This document shows positions 20,091 through 30,345 of a stretch of 64,000 bases of DNA, piece after piece (positions within the stretch are counted from its first letter, which is position 1; each line of letters starts with the position of its first letter). A program made the translations under genes and the position numbers. Source of the DNA: an uncultured Flavobacteriaceae bacterium (GTDB taxonomy: Bacteria > Bacteroidota > Bacteroidia > Flavobacteriales > Flavobacteriaceae); the NCBI GenBank assembly GCA_947487895.1, contig CANKYF010000011.1, positions 1 through 64,000 of the forward strand, written 5' to 3'. The notes under the pieces are model-generated. The model did not search any database. It was not told where the DNA came from and worked only from the letters and a program-made list of their open reading frames with translations.

Positions 20091-21257
20091 ATGAAACACA
20101 TTAAGAACATATCTAAATTACTTCTAAAAAGATGGCTAAAGGTATTATCGACTTCAGAAGAAGAAGTCTTAAATAAAGCTATTAAGGAGGATGCATGTAT
20201 AAATAAGGTGCAGCGTAAGCAGGTGCTTAAAAAACTTGAATGTTTTGACGCTATTGATTCTGAAAGTGCATTTAAAAATGTACTTAATAAATTAGAGGAA
20301 ACACCAAAAACATCAACACCAAAGGTCATAGTGCTTATAAGACCATATTTAAAGTATGTTGCGATGTTAATATTGGGTGTCATTTCATTTATGCTGTACC
20401 AGCATATTAACAAAACACCTGATAGTTTATCGAAAAAATTAGCATCACTTAACGTAACCATTCCATATGCAACCTTAAAATGGAATGATAAAATTTACAG
20501 TTTAAATGCGGACAAAGAACAACCTATCATCAATAGTAATGGTGATACGATTGCCATACAATCTTATCAAAAAATCACCTATTTAAAAAATAATGATATA
20601 GAAGTACATTCTAAGGAAATCCATCAATTAACTGTACCTAAAGGGCGAAGTTTTAGAGTGATTTTTGATGATAGTACAAAAGTATATTGCGATGCTGGTA
20701 GCACTTTGACATATCCTGCAACTTTATCTGTAGGTTTAACTCGAAAAATAGCGTTAGTTGGGCAAGCATTTTTTGATGTTACTAAAAACAAAACACGGCC
20801 ATTCATTGTAGCTACAAGAGATATGGATATTGAGGTAATAGGCACTCAATTTAATGTGTTGTCATTTCCTGAAAATGCAACAACACAAACAACCCTAGTA
20901 GAAGGTGCTATTAAAGCAACAACAAAACATAACAACAAAACTATTGCTATTGTGCCTGGGCAAAAAGTAGATGCTAGCAAAACAAAACAGAATGTAGTAG
21001 TAAAACAAGTTAATACCTACGACTATACATCTTGGTTGTCTAAGAAATTAGTCTTTAAAAATGAGTCGTTTGCCACTATCTTAAAACAACTAGAACGAAA
21101 ATTTGGTGTGACCATAATAAACGAAAATAATAGGTTGTCAAAAAAATCATTTACAGCAAAATTTAGTACGGAGACATTAGAAGAAATCTTAGTGTCATTT
21201 CAACAAAACAGCAATTTCGATTATTACGTAAAAGACAATGCCATTATTATACAATAA
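20091..21257 (+). CDS. FecR-family protein (no adjacent sigma gene)
   Basis: FDDSTKVYCDAGSTLTYPATL...RKIALVGQAFFDVTKNKTRPFIV motif; single TM segment. Confidence 0.9.
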   Translation: MKHIKNISKLLLKRWLKVLSTSEEEVLNKAIKEDACINKVQRKQVLKKLECFDAIDSESAFKNVLNKLEETPKTSTPKVIVLIRPYLKYVAMLILGVISFMLYQHINKTPDSLSKKLASLNVTIPYATLKWNDKIYSLNADKEQPIINSNGDTIAIQSYQKITYLKNNDIEVHSKEIHQLTVPKGRSFRVIFDDSTKVYCDAGSTLTYPATLSVGLTRKIALVGQAFFDVTKNKTRPFIVATRDMDIEVIGTQFNVLSFPENATTQTTLVEGAIKATTKHNNKTIAIVPGQKVDASKTKQNVVVKQVNTYDYTSWLSKKLVFKNESFATILKQLERKFGVTIINENNRLSKKSFTAKFSTETLEEILVSFQQNSNFDYYVKDNAIIIQ

Positions 21258-22467
21258 AAAAATGAATGTACCATCACAACATACAAAGTGCAACTTTGTA
21301 CACTTGCTAGTAGTAGTATGTTTATTAGTGCTTTATGGTTGTAAAGATGATTCAACCTTAAAAACCTGCTACATAAATGGTCATATTACTGGCTTAGATG
21401 GTTCCTCAGTGCGATTAGTTGAAATTTCAAATCATGGAGATATTATTACATTAGATACTCAGCATGTTGAAAATGGTAGTTTTAATTTAAAAGCCTTAGT
21501 TCATAAACCACACCCTGTTAAAATTATTTTAGATGAAAAATACCTATATCCAATTTTTTTAGAGCCTGGAGATCAAAATTTCCATGCTGATTTTAGTTCA
21601 TTAAGCGCAATACCTACTCAGTTGCATTTTGAATCCTCTGCATTAAATATAGCTTATACAAAATGGTTACAAGCTATAGATTCTTTAGAACATGCTTTTG
21701 ATACTACTAAGCAAGAATATTATCTGGACAAAATGGTAAATCTGTTTATTAAAGATTCGGTACTTATTAAAGTGTTAAGTGATTCTTTGAATCAGATTCA
21801 AAAAGGGTATAATACACAATATAGAGTTTTTCAAAAAAACTATATAGAAGCGCATAGTTCTTCTGCAATTGCCCCATATATTTTGTCTAATCATATTTTG
21901 AGTATTCCATTAAACGATATCAACATTACAGAGATGGAAACATTGCTTGACACAATTGATCCAATGTTGCATGACGACCATTATTATAAAATAAGTGAAC
22001 AGTTTATGGCTATGAAAAAACGTCTAACAAAAAATGCCATAGCACCCGATTTTTCTTTAAAAACATTAGATGATAGACGATTATCCTTAGCTGATTACCG
22101 GTCTAAATATATCTATCTTAATTTTTGGGCACCTTGGAATGGGCCTTCAACCAAAGCATTTACTGTTTTAAAGGATATCTACAATAAATATAATTCAAAA
22201 GGATTTGAAATTATTAGTATTTGCGATACACCAGACGAGTTTTTATGGAAAGAATCTCTTCAAGAACACAATATACATTGGCCGCAAACAATTATTGAGG
22301 GGAAAAATAATGAAGATGCTGTGGTTACAGAAATATATCATATTGAACAATTACCCACAGGATTTTTAATAGACCCAGAAGGAAAAATTTTAGAACCTAA
22401 TATTAGCCCTAATAACTTAGAAGCGGTTTTAAAAACTTATATAAACATAAATAATCCATATAAATAA
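21238..22467 (+). CDS. DUF4369-like/TlpA-type thioredoxin-fold lipoprotein lacking the CxxC motif
   Basis: Lipobox LLVLYGC; AhpC/TSA-redoxin fold FSLKTLDDRRLSLADYRSKYIYLNFWAPWNGPSTKAF; start may be 21262. Confidence 0.8.
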   Translation: MPLLYNKKMNVPSQHTKCNFVHLLVVVCLLVLYGCKDDSTLKTCYINGHITGLDGSSVRLVEISNHGDIITLDTQHVENGSFNLKALVHKPHPVKIILDEKYLYPIFLEPGDQNFHADFSSLSAIPTQLHFESSALNIAYTKWLQAIDSLEHAFDTTKQEYYLDKMVNLFIKDSVLIKVLSDSLNQIQKGYNTQYRVFQKNYIEAHSSSAIAPYILSNHILSIPLNDINITEMETLLDTIDPMLHDDHYYKISEQFMAMKKRLTKNAIAPDFSLKTLDDRRLSLADYRSKYIYLNFWAPWNGPSTKAFTVLKDIYNKYNSKGFEIISICDTPDEFLWKESLQEHNIHWPQTIIEGKNNEDAVVTEIYHIEQLPTGFLIDPEGKILEPNISPNNLEAVLKTYININNPYK

Positions 22468-22482
22468 ACAGTTCTTTTACAA

Positions 22483-25311
22483 ATGAGTACACACATGAAA
22501 TATATAGAATTACAGATGAAAAATAGAATATTGACACTCTTGTTGTTGTTTATTGCAATAATTGCAAAAGCTCAAATGAGTACAACAGTTCCACTACCAG
22601 AAGATGTTAGATTTGGTAAACTCAAAAATGGTATGTCCTATTACATTATGCACAATGAAGAGCCTAAAGACCGTGTAAGTTTTTATTTTACCCAAAATGT
22701 TGGAGCCATTCTTGAAGAAGACAATGAAGATGGCTTAGCTCACTTCTTAGAGCATATTGCGTTTAATGGTTCTACCAATTTTGAAGGTCGCGCAATGACG
22801 ACCTATTTAGAATCAAAAGGTTTGGTCTTTGGTAGAGATTTTAATGCGTCTACAGGAACAGATGAAACTGTATACAATATTAATAACGTAATTGCTTCAG
22901 ATGAAGAAATGATAGACAAATGTCTACTTATATTACATGATTGGAGTGGTTCGTTACTTTTGAAAAAAGAAGAAATTGACAATGAACGAGGGGTTATTGG
23001 CGAAGAATGGCGTTCTGGCCGAAATCCAGATTCGCGTGTGAGAGAAAAAATTATGCCTGTACTATTTGCAGGAAGCAAATATGCCGAACGAGATGTTATA
23101 GGTGATCCAGATTTTATTAAAACCTTTTCTTATCAATCGCTTAGAAATTTTTATAAAAAATGGTATAGACCAGATTTACAAGCCGTTATTGTTGTTGGAG
23201 ATATAGATGTAGACAAGATAGAAGAGAAAGTAAAAAAGTTATTCTCTAAAATTCCACTAAAGCCTAACTTAAAAGAGCGTCCGTACTTTGAAATACCAGA
23301 CAATAGAGAAACCTCTTATGTATTGGTTAAAGAAAAAGGTGTGCCTTTTACTAGCATTCAATGGTTTTTTAAACATGATATTTCGAAGAAAAAAGACTCC
23401 ATTTTTTACAGAAATAACATTGCTAAAGCATTCTTTAACAATATCATGAAAAAAAGAATTCAAGAAATTTTACAAAAACCAGATGTTCCAGCATCTCACC
23501 TAGACATTTCAAATTTTGATTTAAATGCTACTAAAGCTGCTCATATCATGGCTGTTTATCCTAAAAAAGGAAAAGAGCTTGAATCTGTAAAAACAATACT
23601 CACAGAGTTGGAGCGAGTAAAACGTTTTGGAATTTCTGAAGCAGAACTAGAACGTGAAAAAAGTGCTTTGTTTTCGTTTTTTGCTAATGATATTATTAAC
23701 GAATCTCAAAAATCTAATGCCTATTGGGCCAGACAGCTAAGTGATCATTATGTTAAAGCTAAACCTGTTTTCAGAGCTAAAGATCATATGGCTTTTCTTA
23801 GAAGTTTTGTGCCAACTATAACCACAAAAGAAGTAAGCGCAACTGCAAATTTATATAAAAATACAGAGAACAGTATCATTACTGTTTCAGGTCCAGATGA
23901 TAAAGAAATAAATTATCCAACTAAAGCCGCTATACTCGATTTAGCCAAAACTGTAAAAAATGCACCATTAGAAAATTATAGTGATGACGCAAAAGAAGAA
24001 CCTTTGGTATCAGATGTGCTAAAAGAAGGTACAATTTCGTCTACTTTTTTAATCAACAATATTCCTGATGCTAAAGGATATGTATTATCAAATGGAGTGA
24101 GAGTAGTTCTTAATCCTTCTAAAAAAGAAGGAGAGAATATCATGATGAATGCTATTGGTTTTGGTGGATTTTCAAAGGTTGACACCAAAGATTTACCATC
24201 AGCATATATGATTCAAAATTTACTAGGTATTTCTGGTGTAGGTAATTTTACTAAAACCCAGCTTTCTAAAAAACTATCTGCTAATACAGCGCAGGTTATG
24301 CCTTCAATCAGTGATTATACTCAACAGATAGAAGGCTACTCTAATGTTAAAGATTTTGAGCAATTGTTACAATTAACATATTTATACTTTACAAAACCAA
24401 GGTTTAACGAAAGTAGATTTAAAAGCTTATTGCCCGAAATAAAATTGCGATTAGAGCAATCTGAAAAACAAGAAGAAACTGTTTTTAGAAATGCTATAGC
24501 TGTGGCCAAAAGTAACAATCACCCAAGAACAAAACCTTTTACAGCTAAAGACGTTGAACATATTGATTTTGAAAAAACAAAAAGTATTTATCTAAATCGC
24601 TTTAAGGACGCCAATGATTTTACGTTTGTATTTACAGGCAATTTTGAACATAACAAAGCATTAACACTAATTAAAACTTACTTAGGAAATCTAAAAACCA
24701 GTCCTGAAAAAGAAACATGGACAAACCATAATATATTACCAAAAAAAGGAACTTATAGTAATACTTTTGAAGAAGAAATGGCAGATGCTCAAACCTATAT
24801 TTTTTACAAACTTTCTGGTTCAATGAAACCTACTTTAAAAAACAAATTGTTGTTTGAAGTAGTAAAATCGGTATTAAGTACGCGTTATGTAGATACTATT
24901 CGTGAAGAAGAAGGAGGTAGTTATGGTGTAGGAGTTAGAAATGATATTCAACGCTTACCTGAAGATCGTTTCAACCTAATAATTAATTTTAAATGCAACC
25001 CTGATAAGCAACAAGAATTACTAGCTATTGTAAAAAAAGAAATTGAGGTATTAAAAAGCAATGGACCGTTTGCTAATTACGTTGAAAAAACGAAAAAAGC
25101 ATTTTTAAAAGAACGAGAAGAAATTGTATTACAAGATGGTTTTTGGCATTCAATAATTATAGAAAAGTTATTGCATAATACATCTTTTGTAAATACTTCT
25201 CTATACAATAAAACAGTAGCGGATATCACACCCAAAAAAGTGAGAAAATTTATGAAAAAATACCTCAAAATAGCAGACATCACAGAGGTAGTAATGAATC
25301 CTAAAAAATAA
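22483..25311 (+). CDS. M16-family zinc metallopeptidase (pitrilysin-like)
   Basis: HFLEHIAFNGS (HxxEH inverted zinc motif) plus tandem M16 halves; likely signal peptide at internal start. Confidence 0.92.
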   Translation: MSTHMKYIELQMKNRILTLLLLFIAIIAKAQMSTTVPLPEDVRFGKLKNGMSYYIMHNEEPKDRVSFYFTQNVGAILEEDNEDGLAHFLEHIAFNGSTNFEGRAMTTYLESKGLVFGRDFNASTGTDETVYNINNVIASDEEMIDKCLLILHDWSGSLLLKKEEIDNERGVIGEEWRSGRNPDSRVREKIMPVLFAGSKYAERDVIGDPDFIKTFSYQSLRNFYKKWYRPDLQAVIVVGDIDVDKIEEKVKKLFSKIPLKPNLKERPYFEIPDNRETSYVLVKEKGVPFTSIQWFFKHDISKKKDSIFYRNNIAKAFFNNIMKKRIQEILQKPDVPASHLDISNFDLNATKAAHIMAVYPKKGKELESVKTILTELERVKRFGISEAELEREKSALFSFFANDIINESQKSNAYWARQLSDHYVKAKPVFRAKDHMAFLRSFVPTITTKEVSATANLYKNTENSIITVSGPDDKEINYPTKAAILDLAKTVKNAPLENYSDDAKEEPLVSDVLKEGTISSTFLINNIPDAKGYVLSNGVRVVLNPSKKEGENIMMNAIGFGGFSKVDTKDLPSAYMIQNLLGISGVGNFTKTQLSKKLSANTAQVMPSISDYTQQIEGYSNVKDFEQLLQLTYLYFTKPRFNESRFKSLLPEIKLRLEQSEKQEETVFRNAIAVAKSNNHPRTKPFTAKDVEHIDFEKTKSIYLNRFKDANDFTFVFTGNFEHNKALTLIKTYLGNLKTSPEKETWTNHNILPKKGTYSNTFEEEMADAQTYIFYKLSGSMKPTLKNKLLFEVVKSVLSTRYVDTIREEEGGSYGVGVRNDIQRLPEDRFNLIINFKCNPDKQQELLAIVKKEIEVLKSNGPFANYVEKTKKAFLKEREEIVLQDGFWHSIIIEKLLHNTSFVNTSLYNKTVADITPKKVRKFMKKYLKIADITEVVMNPKK

Positions 25312-25333
25312 TAACTTTAAAAATAATAACACA

Positions 25334-26119
25334 ATGAATATTCATTTTTTTAAAAACCGTACAATAACAAAGCCTTTATTTCTTATAGTGTTTATGCTAG
25401 GTGTATTTGTACAAAGCTATGCGCAATTAGGTGGATCGCATCAAGAAGATACGTCTGAAGACACTATTGCTATAGATGAAAACACCATAATCCGTGACTT
25501 ATCTGGAAACATTGTTGAAATAGAACAATTTATGAAACTTATGGAAACTGGTGAATATGGTCTTGATGAAATAAAAGATGATAAAGGAAAGCTTAAGTAT
25601 ATACAGATGCGAAAAATTAATGAAGAAGAGAAAAAGATGTTTAAAGAAATGCAGTCTCAAATGGCAAATATGCCAAAACCTGGAGATGAAGCTAAGCTCA
25701 TAGGTAAAGAGGTTCCTAATTTTTCAATAGTTGACAACCAAGGTAAATCAATTTCATTATCAGATCTTAAAGATAAAGTTGTTGTTGTAAATTGTTGGTT
25801 TACAAAGTGTCAGCCCTGTATAGACGAATTACCTTTTATAAACAAACTATATGATCGTTTTAAAGATAATCCAGATGTTGTTTTTGCAGCTATTACGTTT
25901 AATAACAAACAACAATCTGATGAATTTTTAAAACGACATACTATAAAATATCCTATATTTAACAATGCTAAATCTACGTTACAAGAGCTTGGTATTTTAG
26001 CTTTTCCATCTAATATGGTAATAGATAAAACTGGTAAGTATGCTGATTATTTGGTTGGAAGCGTGCCTAATTTAACTGAACGTCTTACAGAAGTTATTGA
26101 AAATACTTTGGAAGAGTAA
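25334..26119 (+). CDS. TlpA-like thioredoxin/redoxin, secreted
   Basis: Signal peptide; SLSDLKDKVVVVNCWFTKCQPCIDELPFINKL with intact CxxC. Confidence 0.88.
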   Translation: MNIHFFKNRTITKPLFLIVFMLGVFVQSYAQLGGSHQEDTSEDTIAIDENTIIRDLSGNIVEIEQFMKLMETGEYGLDEIKDDKGKLKYIQMRKINEEEKKMFKEMQSQMANMPKPGDEAKLIGKEVPNFSIVDNQGKSISLSDLKDKVVVVNCWFTKCQPCIDELPFINKLYDRFKDNPDVVFAAITFNNKQQSDEFLKRHTIKYPIFNNAKSTLQELGILAFPSNMVIDKTGKYADYLVGSVPNLTERLTEVIENTLEE

Positions 26120-26145
26120 TTTTCAGATAAACATTGATTTTATTA

Positions 26146-27169
26146 AAAAAGCCTAAGTCAGAACTCGATTTATAAAATTATTAAAGACTCCAAAGGAGAT
26201 ATGTGGATAGGCACTTGGGCTGGCAGCGTTAATTATTTTGACAGGAGTTATGCTATTTTTGATAATATAATATCCGGTGATGGTGAGAATACGCTTAATT
26301 ACAATATTGTTAGTGGAATAGTTGAAGACCGATATGAAAATCTGTGGATAGAAACTGAAGGAGGAGGTATAAATTACTACGACAAGGAAAAAAAGAAGTT
26401 TACCTACTATTTGTATGATCCAAATGATGAAAAAAGTGTATCCTCCAACAACATAAAGTCAATACTAAAGGATAAAAAAGGAAATTTATGGATTGGGACT
26501 CATGATAATGGATTAAACTTTTTAGATACAGGTAAAACTACCATACAGTTTGAGAGAATTAATTCCCGTAATCAAAACTCAAAATTGCTCTCGAATTATA
26601 AAATTTTATCCTTGTTTAAAGATGCAAATGAAAATATTTGGATAGGAACGTTGGCCAGAGGGTTACTGTTATATGATACCAAATTAAAAATACTGCGAAA
26701 GATAGGTGATACCAATGAATCCATTCAATGCATTATTGCAGCAAGTGATCAAAACCAGATTATTATTGGAGAATCTGACGAATTGAAAATGTTGACTCAA
26801 AACATGGCGACAGAATGGGCCAAACACAATATACAGATCAATGGTATTGGACCAGGTTATTTTGCGACCTCCCAAACAGAACCTATACGGGTAGATGGCC
26901 ATCCGTTCAATGAGTTTATATTGAACCGTACCCCTGCGGCCAAATGGGTAAACCCTGATGATCTTGCGGGAGCTACCATATTTTTGGCATCACGGGCAAG
27001 CGATTTTGTCAATGGGCATATTTTATATGTTGATGGTGGTATTTTGGCCACTATTGGTAAATCTTCCAGCGAAAATTAACCAGTATGCCCACAATCTGTT
27101 TTTTAACTATTGCCCTTTTGGTTCTGTATATACAATAAAAAGAAGACAATTAGTTGAGGAACTACGCAG
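26146..27169 (+). pseudogene. Chimeric relic: fragment of HTCS regulator copy fused in frame to C-terminal part of KduD-like SDR copy (ORF 26201-27079)
   Basis: 26146-~26785 closely matches 44142-44785 and ~26786-27169 closely matches 49730-50114; junction at shared GGATTGAAAA. Confidence 0.9.
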
Positions 27170-27356
27170 TCAGGTTTTGGATTTAAAATATTTGATTTCT
27201 GTGTTGGATGCACCAACTAATACTGTTTTTCTTTTACATATTTTAACAGCTCTATTTGATTTAGGGTATCTATGGTGTCTTTTATCGTGCTTTATATTTA
27301 CTTGGATTAAGCAATCTCCTTGACATCAAGTTGATCAAAACCTTACACAATAAACA

Positions 27357-27389
27357 TATCACCCTTTCATAGTGGCAATATACCCCTTT
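27357..27389 (+). promoter_or_regulatory. Candidate operator for PUL susC: 22-bp-spaced direct repeat
   Basis: TATCACCCTTT (27357-27367) and TATACCCCTTT (27379-27389); TAATTTTG -7 element at 27410-27417. Confidence 0.5.
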
Positions 27390-27447
27390 AAAAAGTTATA
27401 GGCTGTATCTAATTTTGGAGCATGATAACTAAACTCAATATTATTTT

Positions 27448-30336
27448 ATGAAAAAAAAGAACTCAATAATGAAACAAGTTGTATTTACTTGCTTCCTAAT
27501 GGTCATGTCTATGGCTGTGTTTGGTCAAAGTACCATAACAGGTTTAGTGACTTCCAGCAGTGACCAACAACCTTTACTCGGCGTTAACGTAGTCGTAAAA
27601 GGTACGACGACTGGAGCGGTTACTGATTTTGATGGAAATTATTCCATTACCGCTTCACCAGAAGATGTTTTGGTATTCAGTTTCATAGGTTACAAAACAA
27701 TTGAAAAGACTGTAGGAGACCAGAATGTGATTAATGTTGCATTGGATAGTGACTTAGAGCAACTGGCAGATGTTGTTGTAATCGGTTACGGGACCTCGAA
27801 AAAAACAGATCTTACCGGATCTATTGCTAGTATTTCAACCAAAGACTTTGAAAAACAACCTATAACAAGAACGGAAGACGCCTTACAGGCACGTGTTGCA
27901 GGGGTAAGTGTTCTAAGGAACTCCGGTGCTCCTGGGGGCAATATTAAAATACGAGTACGAGGTGCAAACTCTATTACTGGTAATAATGAACCTCTAGTGG
28001 TTATAGACGGTATTATAGGTGGGGATTTAAGCAGTTTAAATGCTAACGACATACAAAATATAGATGTATTGAAAGATGCTTCCGCAACTGCAATTTATGG
28101 TTCTAGGGGTGCAAATGGTGTGGTGCTTGTAACTACAAAGAAAGGTAGGTCAGGTGAACCCCAAGTAAATGTGGAATACTTTATATCTGTTTCTAGTGTT
28201 CCCAATAAAATCGATCTTTTATCACCAGAACAGTTTGTTCAATTAGCAGGTGATCCAGCAACTATTATTAACGGGGGAGCAGATTATCAAGACGAATATT
28301 TTGAAACCGCTATCACTAATAATGTTCAAGTTTCTGCAAGTGGCAAAGAAGGAAATCTAAATTACTATATTTCAGGAAATCTTGTGGACCAAGATGGTAT
28401 TATCTTAAATACGGGGTATGAAAGATATTCTTTGCGTAGTAACTTAAATGCACAATTAAGTGATAAATTGAAAGTAGGTCTTAATTTATTTGGATCAAAA
28501 GAAAACGCACTCAATTTAGTGCGTGGTGGTGCTGGAGCATCATCAGACCGCAGGGGAGGAATTGTCAACGTATTATCGTTTAACCCAGCTGTGAATGTTA
28601 GAGATACTGATGGAAATTATAATTTGCAGTCTTCATTTGGGTCTATTTTGGTGAATCCTATTGCTGTGCAGGAACAAAGGAACGGAGAATCGGTAGAAGA
28701 TCAATTTAACGCCAACTTAAATCTATCCTATGATATAAGCAATAATTTGAATTTCACGTTATTAGGGGGTGCTTCCTTGGCCCATTTTAACGAAGAAAGA
28801 TTTGAAGGTATACCCGCAGGGTCGCAAGTGCGAAACGGAAGGGCCTTTTTTAACTCCGTGAGGGATGCCGATTATCAGTTAAGTAATATATTGTCTTGGA
28901 ACAAAGATTTTGGTAATACAAAATTAAAGCTAACAGGTATATATGAGTTACAGTCTTCAGTTAGGAAATTAGAATCAATAAATTCTCAGGATTTTGCTCT
29001 TGCAGATCTAGAAAATGCCTTTTTTCTACTAGAATTAGGAGAATCCCAAAGTATTGGAGCTAATCAAATTAGCAGTTCAATTGAGTCATATGTGGCAAGA
29101 GCAGAGGTGAATTTTAACAATGATCTGTTAGTAACAGGAACGATCAGGGTAGATGAGTCATCAAGATTTAGAAAAGGTAATAGAACAGGGGTTTTCCCAT
29201 CTATTTCAGCTGCTTACAATCTTGGTCGCTATTTTTCAGACGAATCATTTATTAATAATGTAAAGTTAAGGGCTGGATATGGTGAAACAGGAAATCAGAA
29301 TATCGCTCCATTCTCTACGTTCCAGTCGTTGCGTACAACTTTTGGTTTTGGCTTTGACGGAGCATCAACATCTATAGGTTTGGGTAATAGTGGACTAGTA
29401 GATGAAGATTTGACTTGGGAAACTACAAGGCAGTTTAATGCAGGTGTTGATTTTAGGCTGGCAAATGGTCGTGTTAATTTAGCTGTAGATTGGTTCAAGA
29501 AAAATACAGTTGATTTGTTGTTGAATTTGCCCGTACCTCAGTTTAATGGTGGTGGTGTTATCCGAACCAACGTAGGAGAGGTTGAAAATACCGGGGTTGA
29601 TGTTAGTATTTCTGCTGTTATCGTAAATAACGAAAACTTTAGTTGGAATTCAAATTTGACCATGTCTACTGTTAGCAACGAGGTTATAGACTTAGGAGGG
29701 TTAGACCAAATATTGACTGCTCCTTCAGGAATTAACCCTGGAGGTAATACAGGTAATTTCTACATCATTGAAGAAGGAGAGCCTTTAGGTAACTTTTTTG
29801 GATTTGAATATTTAGGTGCAGATGCTAATGGTGTGGCACAATATTCTGAGGAGCAGAGTGTAATAGGTAATGGTATCCCAAATTTTACATGGGGTTTAAA
29901 TAATACATTGACCTATAAAAATTTCGATTTGAACGTTCTTTTGAGAGGGGTTCATGGTTATGATGTCTTAAACGCTACCAGAGGAATCATATCTTTGGGA
30001 GGGGGAGATGTTACTGTTCCAACAAGTGTGGATATACTAGATCCCAATAACCCTACATCTGGTGACAATAGAATTAGCTCTACCAGATACATTGAAGATG
30101 GTAGCTTTATTAGGTTAAGTAACCTATCTCTAGGGTATAACTTTCCAGACATCAAAGGATTCGATTCTTTGAAAGTTTATATAAGTGGGCAAAATTTGTT
30201 CACTATAACAGACTATACCGGGTTCGATCCAGAGGTGTCATCTTCAAGTAGCTCCTCAGATTCAACTCCTTCTTTAGATTTTGGCGCGTTACCAAATCCA
30301 AGAACATTTACCTTGGGACTTAATATTGGTTTTTAA
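27448..30336 (+). CDS. SusC/RagA-family TonB-linked outer-membrane protein (no STN)
   Basis: Signal peptide, carboxypeptidase-regulatory-like domain, DVVVIGYGTSKKTDLTGSIASIS TonB-box/plug, C-terminal barrel. Confidence 0.95.
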   Translation: MKKKNSIMKQVVFTCFLMVMSMAVFGQSTITGLVTSSSDQQPLLGVNVVVKGTTTGAVTDFDGNYSITASPEDVLVFSFIGYKTIEKTVGDQNVINVALDSDLEQLADVVVIGYGTSKKTDLTGSIASISTKDFEKQPITRTEDALQARVAGVSVLRNSGAPGGNIKIRVRGANSITGNNEPLVVIDGIIGGDLSSLNANDIQNIDVLKDASATAIYGSRGANGVVLVTTKKGRSGEPQVNVEYFISVSSVPNKIDLLSPEQFVQLAGDPATIINGGADYQDEYFETAITNNVQVSASGKEGNLNYYISGNLVDQDGIILNTGYERYSLRSNLNAQLSDKLKVGLNLFGSKENALNLVRGGAGASSDRRGGIVNVLSFNPAVNVRDTDGNYNLQSSFGSILVNPIAVQEQRNGESVEDQFNANLNLSYDISNNLNFTLLGGASLAHFNEERFEGIPAGSQVRNGRAFFNSVRDADYQLSNILSWNKDFGNTKLKLTGIYELQSSVRKLESINSQDFALADLENAFFLLELGESQSIGANQISSSIESYVARAEVNFNNDLLVTGTIRVDESSRFRKGNRTGVFPSISAAYNLGRYFSDESFINNVKLRAGYGETGNQNIAPFSTFQSLRTTFGFGFDGASTSIGLGNSGLVDEDLTWETTRQFNAGVDFRLANGRVNLAVDWFKKNTVDLLLNLPVPQFNGGGVIRTNVGEVENTGVDVSISAVIVNNENFSWNSNLTMSTVSNEVIDLGGLDQILTAPSGINPGGNTGNFYIIEEGEPLGNFFGFEYLGADANGVAQYSEEQSVIGNGIPNFTWGLNNTLTYKNFDLNVLLRGVHGYDVLNATRGIISLGGGDVTVPTSVDILDPNNPTSGDNRISSTRYIEDGSFIRLSNLSLGYNFPDIKGFDSLKVYISGQNLFTITDYTGFDPEVSSSSSSSDSTPSLDFGALPNPRTFTLGLNIGF

Positions 30337-30345
30337 AAAAATAAA

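Noticed and set aside
26958-27323. 121-aa ORF overlapping the SDR relic
   Set aside because: Different frame of the duplicated SDR 3' end extending into flanking sequence; the corresponding parental frame (49902-50090) is also non-genic.
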